Below are positions 30,966-39,605 of a DNA stretch of 64,000 nt, one piece after another. A model generated the notes under the pieces. The model had not been told where the DNA came from, made no database searches, and saw only the letters and a list, made by a program, of their open reading frames with translations. This DNA comes from Edaphobacter bradus. Its GTDB lineage: Bacteria > Acidobacteriota > Terriglobia > Terriglobales > Acidobacteriaceae. The DNA lies in contig NZ_JAGSYF010000001.1 in the NCBI RefSeq assembly GCF_025685645.1, forward strand, positions 806,001 to 870,000, written 5' to 3'. How positions within the stretch are numbered: position 1 is the stretch's first letter; the number at the start of each line of letters is the position of its first letter. A program made the translations under genes and the position numbers.

Positions 30966-31534
30966 TGGCCGGCGTCCTCTGGGAAGAGTCTAATATCTTC
31001 CACCCCGCGGTACCGCTCGGCGTAATCCATGCCATATCCGATAACGAATTGATTGGGAATCTTGAAGGCTACGTAGTCAGCATCGATCGGGACGAGGCGG
31101 CGTTCGGGCTTGTCGAGGCAGGTGGCGATCTTCAACGAGGCAGGCTTGTGCTGGAGCATCATCTGGCGCAGGAAGCTCAGGGTGAGGCCGGTGTCGAGGA
31201 TGTCTTCGACGAGGATGACGTGCTGGCCTTCAATCGGGTTGTCGATGTCCTTGATGAGCTTGACGGCGCCGGAGGAGACACGCGCCCGGCCGTAGCTGGA
31301 GACGGCGACGAAGTCGAAGGTGTTGTCTACCTGAATAGCGCGGGCTAGGTCGGCCAGGAAGATCGCCGCCCCTTTGAGGACTCCAATGAGGACGATGGAC
31401 TTCCCGGCGTAGTCGGCGGTAATCTGCGCGCCAATCTCGCGGGTACGCTGGGCAATCTGTTCTTTGCTGAAGAGGACCTGCATGGTCTCGGGAGCGGGGA
31501 ATGCGGGGGTGATGACGGGAGTGCTGGTGGGCAT
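30962..31534 (-). CDS. hpt: Hypoxanthine phosphoribosyltransferase
   Basis: A 190-residue purine salvage enzyme that makes IMP or GMP from hypoxanthine or guanine and PRPP. The PRPP-binding loop is I-L-V-E-D-I-L-D-T-G-L-T, and the K-G-A-A-I-F and S-S-Y-G segments of the active site are present. The end has the purine-binding D-Y-V-A-F-K-I-P and G-Y-G-M-D. About 15 residues precede the conserved core, so the true start may lie at the internal ATG (M-Q-V-L-F). It is divergent from lgt and convergent with the LLM gene. Confidence 0.94.
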   Translation of the reverse strand: MPTSTPVITPAFPAPETMQVLFSKEQIAQRTREIGAQITADYAGKSIVLIGVLKGAAIFLADLARAIQVDNTFDFVAVSSYGRARVSSGAVKLIKDIDNPIEGQHVILVEDILDTGLTLSFLRQMMLQHKPASLKIATCLDKPERRLVPIDADYVAFKIPNQFVIGYGMDYAERYRGVEDIRLFPEDAGH

Positions 31535-31602
31535 AGACGTCAGAGTAGCGCGAATGCCGGTGGGAGGCCAAGCGTCGCCTATACTTGAACCAAGCGAGGA
31601 CT

Positions 31603-32475
31603 ATGTATCCCTACATCAATTTTGGCCCGGTGCACCTTGGCACCTTTGGGCTCTTGCTTTGGCTTGCAGCCGTGGTGGCAACGACCGTACTGCATAAGAA
31701 CTTTATCCGGCTCAGGGTGGACGGTGATGCGCTGGGTATCGTGGCACTTGCCGTGATCGCAGGAGTGATCGGCGCCAAGGCTTGGCATGAGTTCCAACAG
31801 CCCCAGGAACTCGGCGTCGCACTGAGGCAGATCGGATTGCCCGGATGGACGCACCCGCTGGACGTACTGATGGGATTTCTGCACTGGTTTCAGGCAGGTT
31901 TTGCCTGGTTTGGCGGAATGCTGGCCGGGATCGTATCCCTCATGTGGCAGGGGCGCGTCACACGGTTCAAAGGAGCGCTGGAAGGAACCCCGGGCAAGCC
32001 GGTTGGACCGCTGAGAATGCTGGACCTTGCTGCTCCGGCGGCGGCTGTGGGCTATGGCGTTGGACGAATCGGCTGCCTGCTGAGCGGCGACGGCGATTAC
32101 GGAATCAATACGACTCTGCCGTGGGGTGTTCATATGGCCGCGGATGCGCTCGTACCACCGAATCCACCGAATGCGCTCGTGCAGCCGACGCCGATTTATG
32201 AGCTGCTGTTCTCTCTCGCTCTGGCATGGTGGCTGTGGCGGCGGGCGAAGTCTTCACCCGCAGTAAGCGTGATTACGGGTGAGTATCTGCTTTTGAGCGG
32301 TGTGGGCCGGTTCCTGGTGGAGTTTGTGCGCATCAATCCAAAGCTCTACTGGGGAATGAGTAACGCACAGATGGCAGCGCTGGGATCGGTGGCCGTTGGA
32401 GCAGCGCTGATTGCACTAGCACGGTCGAAGAACGTGCAGTGGGCTCCCAAGCTGGCGAGGCAATCGGTTACGTAA
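31603..32475 (+). CDS. lgt: Prolipoprotein diacylglyceryl transferase family protein
   Basis: A 290-residue, seven-helix membrane protein of the Lgt family, which moves a diacylglyceryl group from phosphatidylglycerol to the lipobox cysteine of prolipoproteins. It has G-G-M-L-A-G (residues 104-109) and a signature region at 154-167 reading G-R-I-G-C-L-L-S-G-D-G-D-Y-G. Arg155 matches the essential E. coli Arg143, but E. coli reads R-L-G-N-F-I-N-G-E, so the essential Asn146 position is Cys158 here. This may be a divergent but active branch or a relative with another substrate. The start is ATG 31603 with GAGG upstream; an in-frame TTG at 31585 is the alternative. Confidence 0.82.
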   Translation: MYPYINFGPVHLGTFGLLLWLAAVVATTVLHKNFIRLRVDGDALGIVALAVIAGVIGAKAWHEFQQPQELGVALRQIGLPGWTHPLDVLMGFLHWFQAGFAWFGGMLAGIVSLMWQGRVTRFKGALEGTPGKPVGPLRMLDLAAPAAAVGYGVGRIGCLLSGDGDYGINTTLPWGVHMAADALVPPNPPNALVQPTPIYELLFSLALAWWLWRRAKSSPAVSVITGEYLLLSGVGRFLVEFVRINPKLYWGMSNAQMAALGSVAVGAALIALARSKNVQWAPKLARQSVT

Positions 32476-32479
32476 AGGC

Positions 32480-32520
32480 TGGGCGAGCCCGCTGCCATTT
32501 GCCTCGGACTCGCCCACGTT
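32480..32520 (+). terminator. Terminator downstream of lgt
   Basis: TGGGCGAG 32480-32487 pairs perfectly with CTCGCCCA 32509-32516, followed by CGTTTTC. The loop is 21 nt long. It sits between convergent lgt and aqpZ genes. Confidence 0.7.
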
Positions 32521-32521
32521 T

Positions 32522-33247
32522 TCAGCGCGTGAGCTCTTCGCGGACGGAGGGTTGAGTTGGCGGAGAGAAGACGAGCGAGACAGCCCCGCCCAGTATGGCG
32601 CCCAGGATTGGAGCGACCCAGAAGAGCCAGAGCTGGCCAAGCGCCCATCCGCCGACGAACAGTGCCGGGCCGGTGCTGCGGGCCGGATTCACTGATGTGT
32701 TCGTGACCGGGATGCTGATGAGGTGGATCAGCGTGAGACAGAGGCCGATGGCGATCGGAGCGAAGCCCTTGGGAGCACGGCTGTCAGTGGAACCGAGAAT
32801 GACGAGAAGGAAGAAAGCTGTCAGGACAACCTCGGCTACAAAGCAGGCCAAGAGGGAATAACCGCCCGGGGAGTGGTCGGCGTAGCCGTTGGACGCAAAG
32901 CCTCCTGAGAGCGAAAATCCAGCCTTGCCGCTGGCGATAACGTAGAGAACTCCCGAGGCTGCGATCGCTCCCACAACCTGAGCGACGACGTAAGCAGGAA
33001 GCTCAGAGATAGGGAAGCGCTTGCCAACGACGAGGCCAACGGAGACTGCCGGATTGAGATGGCATCCCGAGATGTGTCCGATGGCAAAGGCCATGGTGAG
33101 CACAGTGAGCCCGAAGGCAAAGGCGACACCGACAAAGCCGATGCCCAGGGAAGGAAACGCGGCTGCGAGAACAGCGCTTCCGCAGCCACCAAAGACAAGC
33201 CAGAATGTTCCGAAAAACTCAGCCACAGCACGTTTCGACAGCGGCAT
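32522..33247 (-). CDS. aqpZ: Aquaporin Z-type MIP channel
   Basis: A 241-residue, six-helix membrane channel with both NPA motifs, H-L-N-P-A-V-S near residue 63 and S-V-N-P-A-R-S near residue 183. The start [10 protein letters not shown] and the G-H-I-S-G-C-H-L segment match AqpZ. It conducts water and perhaps other small neutral solutes across the inner membrane. It stands alone; the gap upstream (33248-33370) shows no gene. Confidence 0.93.
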   Translation of the reverse strand: MPLSKRAVAEFFGTFWLVFGGCGSAVLAAAFPSLGIGFVGVAFAFGLTVLTMAFAIGHISGCHLNPAVSVGLVVGKRFPISELPAYVVAQVVGAIAASGVLYVIASGKAGFSLSGGFASNGYADHSPGGYSLLACFVAEVVLTAFFLLVILGSTDSRAPKGFAPIAIGLCLTLIHLISIPVTNTSVNPARSTGPALFVGGWALGQLWLFWVAPILGAILGGAVSLVFSPPTQPSVREELTR

Positions 33248-33370
33248 CGTGGATACCTCACTCTTCGAGTTTTGAGATGGGCACTGTCCGCAGAGATCAA
33301 AGGTGCGGACGGAAGCAGCCTACCACGACCGCATCGAGGGAATGCGCAATATCGTATTTCAAGCTGATGA

Positions 33371-34057
33371 TTACAGGTGGCGGAGGTAGACCTTTGCCTC
33401 TTCCAGTTCAGGGAAGAGACGCTCTTCGGCCTGAAACTCGCGGGAGTGGACACAGCGACGCCCGGCCTTGACTCGAACCGGATGCTTAAGGTGGAGCATC
33501 TCGTGGTAGAGAAGGTACTCGATCGCGCAACGCGGCGTGTCAGAGCGGTCAAAGACACGGCTGACGACGATCGTGTTGTGAGCTGCATCGTAGTGGCCGA
33601 GCATGCGGCGGGCATAGTGTGCGCTCCAGGTGAGAATGGGGCGTCCGAGAAGACCATGAAAGAAGCGCGTGTTCAGCGAGTCGAATATCTCGTTGAGATC
33701 GTAGTGGTGGCCCGCATGTGTGAGAATGCGCTTGCGGCCGCGCGTCTGGCGGATATGCTCGGCCTGACGGGATACCGCCTCCGATGAGACATGGCGGCGA
33801 TAGCGGTCGGCGTGAACGTGAGCAATAGGCTTCTTGTAGAGCTTGGCGAGAAGGATGTGAGCGATGGCGTGGTGGACGGACTCCGGGGCATGCTCAAGAA
33901 CGTCAGAGAGACTCACGTGGAGCCGTCCCTCGCGGAGACGGATCGTCGTGTTGAGGGATGTGAACCGGCGAAAACGAATGTCGAGCGGTGGAATCGGCGC
34001 GCGAGGGCGCAGGTCGCGGTACTGCTGCTCAAAGATGGCGACGAGCGGGGAGTGCAC
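33371..34057 (-). CDS. SprT-like / YgjP-like zinc metallopeptidase
   Basis: A 228-residue protein with the zinc motif H-E-M-L-H followed by L-K-H-P and, about 20 residues on, H-S-R-E-F-Q-A-E-E, the arrangement of SprT/DUF45-type gluzincins. The preceding segment Y-D-L-N-E-I-F-D-S-L-N-T-R-F-F is also typical. No signal peptide is seen, so it acts in the cytoplasm. Known relatives cut DNA-crosslinked proteins (Spartan in eukaryotes), but the bacterial function is unclear. It is the last gene of a minus-strand run with two small secreted proteins and a TPR protein. Confidence 0.78.
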   Translation of the reverse strand: MHSPLVAIFEQQYRDLRPRAPIPPLDIRFRRFTSLNTTIRLREGRLHVSLSDVLEHAPESVHHAIAHILLAKLYKKPIAHVHADRYRRHVSSEAVSRQAEHIRQTRGRKRILTHAGHHYDLNEIFDSLNTRFFHGLLGRPILTWSAHYARRMLGHYDAAHNTIVVSRVFDRSDTPRCAIEYLLYHEMLHLKHPVRVKAGRRCVHSREFQAEERLFPELEEAKVYLRHL

Positions 34058-34090
34058 TATCTCGAGGGTAGCACGGTATGAGAGCGATTT

Positions 34091-34621
34091 TCAGCGTGGT
34101 GCTGTCTCGGCATTGGCCGGGTTTTCCTTGCCAGGAGGATGAGCAGCAAACCATGCTCGCTGCTGCTCGATAAGCTCGGTGGCCTCTTCGCGAAGATCGC
34201 GCACGGCCTCGAGCGCAAGCTTGCGGGCGACATCATAGGTTGCGTCGTCCGGGGGTGACTTGATGGCGGTTCCCCAGCGTTCCGTCGCTTCGAGAAGTTT
34301 GGGAAGCGCCTTGCGTATGTCTCGGTGGTGAGGGCCATAGTCGTCAAGATTGTCGTCAAGCTCGTCGGCCAGCGCGGTGAACTGTTGGAGGAGGTCGTGC
34401 GTGTCTTGCTCGCGCCCGGGGCGGCGAGGATGGGAGTAGAGATCCTGCAGCGCCTTGACTCGGACATCGATCAACTTAATGAACACAAGGACGCGGTCGT
34501 TGGCGACGTAAGCTGAATCCCGAAGCTGCTCGACCTCAGAGTCAGTCAGGTTGGAGTCGCGCTGCGCGTAGAGCAAGGGTGCACATGCGAAGAGGGCGAG
34601 GAGAACGAGGCGGGAGATCAT
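34091..34621 (-). CDS. Secreted helical protein of unknown function (176 aa)
   Basis: A signal peptide (M-I-S-R-L-V-L-L-A-L, cleavage after L-Y-A-Q) is followed by about 150 residues that are almost entirely charged, helix-favouring sequence with two or three long amphipathic helices (R-V-K-A-L-Q-D-L-Y; E-A-V-R-D-L-R-E-E-A). I do not recognise a family. It starts 7 nt after the stop of the next upstream gene, which also encodes a small secreted helical protein, so the two are co-expressed and may act together. Confidence 0.65.
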   Translation of the reverse strand: MISRLVLLALFACAPLLYAQRDSNLTDSEVEQLRDSAYVANDRVLVFIKLIDVRVKALQDLYSHPRRPGREQDTHDLLQQFTALADELDDNLDDYGPHHRDIRKALPKLLEATERWGTAIKSPPDDATYDVARKLALEAVRDLREEATELIEQQRAWFAAHPPGKENPANAETAPR

Positions 34622-34628
34622 TCGTGGG

Positions 34629-35099
34629 TTAGTGTTTGAAAACCTGCATCAGCAGTTCGTCCTGCACCTGATTGAGTTCCTTCAGTGTAGCCTGCAGCGT
34701 CGCCTGGTCTTCATTGGAGGCTTCGTGCAGGAACTCGTTCAGCCGATAGGTTGTGCGGTGCATGAGCATCTGGGCGTTCTTGAGCTTCTTCGTGTCGTTG
34801 CCGAGACCCAGGTGGATGAGTTGGGCGTAATGTTCGATCTTCTTCAGTGTTGCGCTGGCGTGATCGATGTCCCCATCGAGTATCTGTTTGCCTGCGACGT
34901 CGGTCATGGCGGAGACAAGCTCGGTGTAGAGGAAACATTGGTCGCGGGGATTGGCCTGCTGTGCGCGCTGTTCAAGTTGCAGTATCGCCTGTTCGGCTGG
35001 GAGATTTTTGTCCAGTCCGGCGGCGAAAAGGGATAGGGAGGGAGATAGAAGGAGAGGGAGGAGAGCAAAGAAACCGAGGGACCAAAGGTTCGATTTCAT
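34629..35099 (-). CDS. Secreted helical protein of unknown function (156 aa)
   Basis: A signal peptide (M-K-S-N-L-W-S-L, cleavage near L-F-A-A-G) precedes a helical protein with the repeat-like segment E-Q-A-I-L-Q-L-E-Q-R-A-Q-Q-A-N-P and a second helix pair ending L-L-M-Q-V-F-K-H. It looks like a short helical-repeat or four-helix protein; no family is recognised. GAGG precedes the ATG. It follows the TPR gene by 21 nt, so a shared envelope function is a fair inference. Confidence 0.65.
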   Translation of the reverse strand: MKSNLWSLGFFALLPLLLSPSLSLFAAGLDKNLPAEQAILQLEQRAQQANPRDQCFLYTELVSAMTDVAGKQILDGDIDHASATLKKIEHYAQLIHLGLGNDTKKLKNAQMLMHRTTYRLNEFLHEASNEDQATLQATLKELNQVQDELLMQVFKH

Positions 35100-35120
35100 A
35101 ACGCACCTCGCAGGGAGCGC

Positions 35121-36479
35121 TTACTTCATATGCTCGAGAGCGATGAGGCGGTGGCGGGCCTCCCACTCTTCGTCAGGGAACTGTCCTTTTGCCACGGAGA
35201 GAAACTGCTTATACAGGTCAGATGCTTCTTTGATCTGGTGAAGTTTGTCGTGTGCCGTCGCCGCCAGGAAGAGCGCTGCCGGACTTTGTGGCAGCACTTT
35301 AGCACGAACTTCGAGCGCTTGCAAGGTCATGGCGGGGTCGTTGTTATTCGAAGCCGCGAAGGCCAGATGGCTGGCGGCCAGACCGTAGTCCTCCTTGCTC
35401 GGAAAGGCGTCCGGCTGGGCGACGGCGCGCTTCAGGAGGGTCTCGGCTTCTGCGTAGTTCCTCAGGTGAATTAGCGCATTGGCGCGGTCATCCAGCAGGG
35501 TCGGATCGGCCGGAGAGCGAGCGATGAGGTCGGCGTAGAGCGGCTCAGATTTGTCGTACTGGCCGTCCTGGCTGTAGATGCGCGCGAGGATGCGGGTGAT
35601 GTTGGGGTCGTCCGGGTGCGCAGCGTGCAGCTTTTCGACGATCGGAAGCGCCTCGGAAGGCTGGTTCAATGACTCGTACAGGCTGGCGAGCTGGGCGTTG
35701 AGGACGAGGTCATCAGGGTGCCTTGCGAGTGCTGCTTTGAGGACAGCTTCGGCCTGGTCCGTCTTTTGTTGATGCCGAAGGAGATGCACCAGGGCTGCCG
35801 TGGCCTCTGAGTTATCCGGCTCCGCGGCAAGCAGACGACGATAAGCAGCTTCGGCTCCAGCGGGGTCTCCGGATGCCTCTGCCAGCTCTCCCGAGAGCAG
35901 AATGTCGTCGGAGGTCTCGGGAGACAGCTTCAGGGCGGCGAGCAGTTCCTCGCTGGCTCCCTTGGGGTTCGCGGGCTGGTCAAGCCGGGCTAAGGCACGG
36001 TAGGCACGAGCGCGGAGATTCGGGTCGCCGTTGGGAATGGCTGTGGCGGCGGCGAGTTCGGTGTGGGCATCAGAGGACTTGCCGGCGCGGGCGAGCAGCA
36101 GGCCGAGGGCGAGGTGGGGTTCGAGAAGGTTGCCGTTGACGGCGATGGCGCGGCGATAGGTCGCCTCAGCCTCAGTGGTCTGGTCGAGCGCGTCCTGTGT
36201 GGAGGCGAGCGAGTAGAGGATCTGGGCGTCGTTCGGATTCTTTTCGGCGAGGGTGGTGAGGTGTTTCAGGGCTGTGGGGTAGTCCTGTTTGGAGAGGGCT
36301 TCGCTGGCCTGGGTGCGGAGGGGGTCCTGCGGGGCGGCCTCCGGCTGGCTTGAGGCGTCGGTGGTGCCGGGGGGGAGCTGGGCGTGGGCAGGGATGGTGG
36401 CGAGGAGGAAGCTGAGTATTGCGGCCACGAGAAAGCGGTGCCGTGACGCGTCCAGATGTTTGTGTTTCGCTCCCTGCAT
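35121..36479 (-). CDS. Secreted TPR-repeat protein
   Basis: A 452-residue protein with a signal peptide ending I-P-A-H-A-Q, then a proline/glutamine-rich linker and about ten tetratricopeptide-like repeats from residue 60 (for example D-Y-P-T-A-L-K-H-L and G-D-P-A-G-A-E-A-A-Y-R-R-L). TPR arrays are protein-binding scaffolds; here the location is periplasmic. The ATG at 36479 is preceded by a G-rich ribosome binding region (GGGGGAGGGG). That region is the end of a ~170 bp leader that also precedes the M20 peptidase gene at 58651. It heads the four-gene run ending with the SprT-like gene. Confidence 0.85.
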   Translation of the reverse strand: MQGAKHKHLDASRHRFLVAAILSFLLATIPAHAQLPPGTTDASSQPEAAPQDPLRTQASEALSKQDYPTALKHLTTLAEKNPNDAQILYSLASTQDALDQTTEAEATYRRAIAVNGNLLEPHLALGLLLARAGKSSDAHTELAAATAIPNGDPNLRARAYRALARLDQPANPKGASEELLAALKLSPETSDDILLSGELAEASGDPAGAEAAYRRLLAAEPDNSEATAALVHLLRHQQKTDQAEAVLKAALARHPDDLVLNAQLASLYESLNQPSEALPIVEKLHAAHPDDPNITRILARIYSQDGQYDKSEPLYADLIARSPADPTLLDDRANALIHLRNYAEAETLLKRAVAQPDAFPSKEDYGLAASHLAFAASNNNDPAMTLQALEVRAKVLPQSPAALFLAATAHDKLHQIKEASDLYKQFLSVAKGQFPDEEWEARHRLIALEHMK

Positions 36480-36650
36480 TCCTGGTACCCCTCCCCCTAC
36501 CTTAAGTGCGCAAAATCTTCGAACCAAAAGACATAGGTCCGGACTTCGCGTCCGGGGTTAAGTGCGGAAGCCCGGCCTGGAATGGCCGGGCTTCGACAGC
36601 TTTCCCTCTTTTAAGAGTAACAGGTGCGTCAAGGCTTTGGCTGTGGAAAG
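36480..36650 (-). repeat. Structured leader element, copy A
   Basis: This 171-bp stretch directly upstream of the TPR gene is similar along its whole length to 58652-58820 upstream of the M20 peptidase gene, in the same orientation. Shared features, in minus-strand order: CTTGACGCACCTGTTA (36618-36633), an 11-bp perfect hairpin GAAGCCCGGCC/GGCCGGGCTTC (36567-36577 with 36584-36594), a moderately conserved AT-rich part, and a G-rich Shine-Dalgarno region abutting the start codon. Copy A has a second hairpin, CCGGAC/GTCCGG (36539-36544 with 36550-36555). It may be a promoter plus leader RNA or a dispersed repeat. Confidence 0.65.
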
Positions 36651-36755
36651 GCGAGGAAGATGGTCAAAGCATTGCGAGAATTAGCGAATGCATCAAAACA
36701 TAGCCGGGCCTGTCGATTTCACCACCGTTCATTCGACGCGTAGGTGGGACGAGAT

Positions 36756-37012
36756 ATGACGATGGAGCTAAAGAGAAGTTCCATCGCACCTTCCGCAATC
36801 GGGATCATCCTGGCAAGATCCCTTACATTCGCCCAGACACGCATGACAACTCCCTCAAAGGCGGGCTACTGAATGGTCTAAAGATGTATTACGAAATCCA
36901 CGGCACCGGAGAGCCGTTGATCGTGATCCACGCTGGGGCGGGCTCGTCCGAAAACTTCAGCGAAATCATGCCGTCGCTCACCAAGCTCGGCGATTTGCTC
37001 CGCCAGGACTGA
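36756..37012 (+). pseudogene. Remnant of a secreted alpha/beta hydrolase
   Basis: An ATG at 36756 opens a 38-codon signal-peptide-like frame (M-T-M-E-L-K-R, ending near F-A-Q) that stops at 36872. From about 36872 the neighbouring frame reads N-G-L-K-M-Y-Y-E-I-H-G-T-G-E-P-L, which is the typical start of a mature alpha/beta hydrolase, and stops at 37012 after about 45 residues. The nucleophile elbow and the rest of the fold are missing. This is a frameshifted, truncated gene start, not a functional gene. Confidence 0.65.
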
Positions 37013-37183
37013 GTTCGTTCGCTAGCGTTGTACACGGGGTGCTGGTCGGAGCGGTTGCCACGGCTATATACGTTGTCCTGACTCTGGGTCGCCGGAACCC
37101 CTCGCCTATCTCGTGGCTCATGCTCTGAATTTCTGGGAGGTGCGGTCGGTGGCGCCGTCGCGGGACGAAGACAAGCGGGATGA
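36988..37183 (+). pseudogene. Frameshifted remnant of a small membrane protein
   Basis: In a third frame the DNA reads V-V-H-G-V-L-V-G-A-V-A-T-A-I-Y-V-V-L-T-L-G-R-R-N-P-S-P-I-S-W, a convincing membrane helix plus loop, then a stop. Shifting by one base lets it continue as F-L-G-G-A-V-G-G-A-V-A-G-R-R-Q-A-G and stop at 37183. The glycine-rich second helix is typical of small membrane proteins. No start codon or full-length frame is left. Together with the hydrolase remnant it marks a decaying segment between the leader element and the DUF481 gene. Confidence 0.45.
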
Positions 37184-37236
37184 CTGGTACAGCCCCGTAA
37201 CGACCGCCTCACAATGTTTCTGCAACCGCTTCGGGG

Positions 37237-38319
37237 CTATTGAATCGTATTGGGCTTAGTCCGGAGGCTGGTTCCAAATGTCCAACTTATTCCGGTTGTG
37301 GTGCCGTAGTCGCTGCCGGACAGGGTGCCGGGAGGCTGCGTATCCCAGCTGCCGTAAAACGAGACATTCCACGAGAGGTTGGCGGGGAGCTTGATGTAGT
37401 AGGTGGCGTTGGTTGAGAAATAGACGCGACCGAGGTCGGAGAGAGCTGGAGACACAAAGGCATTCACGTTGAGATCTGTCTTATCGAACCTGAAAAGGTT
37501 CAGATGGGCATTGATCACGGCTGTAGCAACCTGCTGGTTTGCTATGGGGACTATGGTTGGGTGGTATTCTGTGTGCTGCCACGCTCCACCCGCCAACACG
37601 GAGAAGACTGTCCGGTTGGTGTTCTTGAAATAGCGTCCGACACCACCTCCGAGGGCATTCTGACCAGCGATGCCTTGTTCGGTGCTTTGCAGGAAACCAT
37701 CAAAGCCGCCGAAGAAGTAATTGTTCTTTCGCAAGAGGCGCAACCCGGAGAAGGATAGTTGATTGCGAGTGGAGGTAGGCACGCCGTTGGAGTTGGAAAG
37801 GTTCGAGACGATGCCGGCCTGAACCGCCCAGCGTTCCCGGGGATACCCGACCAGCCCGCTCAGGCTGTACTGGGACGACTGGTTGCCTTTGGAGTAGATG
37901 AATCCGAGATCCACGCCGCCGGTGAATCGCTGGAAGAACTTTTCGGAGGTGGCGGAGATATCGACGATTCGGTTGCTTTCGATGGTGACTTTGTTCTCGG
38001 GAGTTTCTGCGACCTCAATCTTGATGGGTCGATCGGGGGAGGATTCGGTGCTGTTGAGGACGCCTCTGTACACTGTTCCGCTCTCTGTCTTCACGAGAAA
38101 TAACTGCTTGCTCTCCAAACGCGCCACCTTCGACCAATCGACGGAGAGGGTCTCGATGACGTAGGGGAGGCTGACATAGAGCACGCCACTGTTCAGGGCC
38201 TTGATCTGGCATGTGAAGCGGTCGCCGTTTTTCATGACGATCACGTCGGTGCTTTCTCGCGCCAACAGAGGCACAGCTAAAGCCAGGTGACAGCACAGGA
38301 TGACGGCACGGATGTTCAT
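37237..38319 (-). CDS. DUF481 outer-membrane protein
   Basis: A 360-residue protein with a signal peptide (M-N-I-R-A-V-I-L, cleavage near L-L-A-R), an N-terminal SH3-like stretch (V-I-V-M-K-N-G-D-R-F-T-C and V-D-W-S-K-V), and a C-terminal DUF481 region of alternating beta strands (V-D-L-G-F-I-Y-S-K-G-N, Y-S-L-S-G-L-V-G-Y), predicted to form an outer-membrane barrel. The family is salt- or stress-linked in some bacteria, with no defined activity. The ATG at 38319 has GGAGAGG upstream; 21 further codons are open. Confidence 0.82.
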   Translation of the reverse strand: MNIRAVILCCHLALAVPLLARESTDVIVMKNGDRFTCQIKALNSGVLYVSLPYVIETLSVDWSKVARLESKQLFLVKTESGTVYRGVLNSTESSPDRPIKIEVAETPENKVTIESNRIVDISATSEKFFQRFTGGVDLGFIYSKGNQSSQYSLSGLVGYPRERWAVQAGIVSNLSNSNGVPTSTRNQLSFSGLRLLRKNNYFFGGFDGFLQSTEQGIAGQNALGGGVGRYFKNTNRTVFSVLAGGAWQHTEYHPTIVPIANQQVATAVINAHLNLFRFDKTDLNVNAFVSPALSDLGRVYFSTNATYYIKLPANLSWNVSFYGSWDTQPPGTLSGSDYGTTTGISWTFGTSLRTKPNTIQ

Positions 38320-38523
38320 AGCGGTACCTCTCCGCGTCAATGGTTCATTCTGGAATGGAGCCCTTGTACACAACTTCAACAAACGACGAGATGAACGCCC
38401 CCCAATTAGACGTGATCTTGCAGACCACGACCACTAGTTAGATGTACAGGTCTGTTTACATCCGCTGAACGTCGAACTTAGTCTGGTGAGAGAGTCGCTG
38501 TCGACCTACGGAGAAGTCACTTC

Positions 38524-39582
38524 ATGCAGTCCACCAGGAGCTGGATGAGATTTTCTCAGCCTTCAGACTGCGAATTTATGTCAGATAAGAGTTCACTCGT
38601 CTCAAACGTCTCAAACAACGATATTGAAGCTTTGTGGAACTCGGTTGAGGAGGAGACTGCTGATCCACGGGAGGGTATCTTCGGGTGGTCTTCCGTTAGT
38701 TGGAAGGTGAACCGGGAGGCGGCTCTCTTTCTTGGAGCAGGCCGGGCGGCACTGCTGCAGCTTGCGCATCCGTGGGTGGCGGCGGCGCTGGATCAGCATT
38801 CGAATCTGCGGAACGATCCGGTAGCGAGATTTCACAATACGTTCCGCGTCGTGTTCACGATGATCTTTGGGACGCTGTCGCAGGCGTTAGCAGCTTCGAG
38901 GCATTTGTACTCGCTGCATACGAGGATTACGGGGGAACTTCCGGAAGGAGTAGCTGGATATCGGCGGGGCGGGCACTATGCGGCGAATGAAGTGAATGCG
39001 CTCTTATGGGTCTACTCGACACTGGTGGAGAGCGCGCTGATGGCGTATGACTGCGTGTTGCCTCCGTTGTCGCAAGAAGAACGCAAGAGCTATTACGCGG
39101 AGAGCAGGATGATGGCGGCGCTGTTCGGGATTCCCGCGGAAGCGCTGCCTGCCGATTTGGGAGCATTTGAGGAGTACAACCGTGGAATGTGGGATTCGGA
39201 CAGATTGGGGGTTAGTACGTTATCGCGTGAGATGGCGCAGGGAGTGTTACATGGGCGTGGGTCGTTGGTGACGATTCCGGAGTGGTATCGCGCGTTGACC
39301 GCTGCGTGGATGCCGGAACGGCTGAGGGTGGAGTTTGGATTGGGGTTCGGAAGGCAGGAGCAGCAGGCTGCGTTAAAGGCTTTGCGCTGGTTGCCAATCA
39401 TTTACCGGCGGCTGCCGGGGGCGGTACGGTTTGTCGGGCCATATCAGGAGGCGCTGGCTCGGCTTGAAGGAAAACATGTTCGTTCGCTAGTTGTCACGAG
39501 CAATCGATTCTGGATGGGGCAGGGGAGGATGATGTTCTCGGTTGGCGGAAAACAGGATCCCGACGATGAGGATCCGGGCTGA
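38524..39582 (+). CDS. MpaB-type oxygenase family protein (DUF2236)
   Basis: A 352-residue helical protein with the DUF2236 signature: E-A-A-L-F-L-G-A-G-R-A-A-L-L-Q-L-A-H-P, then R-F-H-N-T-F and Y-A-A-N-E-V-N-A-L-L-W-V. The histidines in these segments correspond to the heme or metal ligands of the rubber oxygenase / MpaB-like family, which cleaves or oxidises hydrophobic substrates. The substrate is unknown. GGAG lies 12 nt before the ATG at 38524; an internal ATG at 38578 has no ribosome binding site. The gene converges on uvrA, with a 23-nt gap. Confidence 0.83.
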   Translation: MQSTRSWMRFSQPSDCEFMSDKSSLVSNVSNNDIEALWNSVEEETADPREGIFGWSSVSWKVNREAALFLGAGRAALLQLAHPWVAAALDQHSNLRNDPVARFHNTFRVVFTMIFGTLSQALAASRHLYSLHTRITGELPEGVAGYRRGGHYAANEVNALLWVYSTLVESALMAYDCVLPPLSQEERKSYYAESRMMAALFGIPAEALPADLGAFEEYNRGMWDSDRLGVSTLSREMAQGVLHGRGSLVTIPEWYRALTAAWMPERLRVEFGLGFGRQEQQAALKALRWLPIIYRRLPGAVRFVGPYQEALARLEGKHVRSLVVTSNRFWMGQGRMMFSVGGKQDPDDEDPG

Positions 39583-39605
39583 GCGCCACGAAAGCTTCAT
39601 GGTTA

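Noticed and set aside
36604..36632. Sigma-70 promoter (TTGACG with TCTTAA) in leader copy A
   Set aside because: The spacing of 10 nt is far too short, and at 17 nt the sequence (AGAGGG) is not a -10 box; copy B has the same problem.
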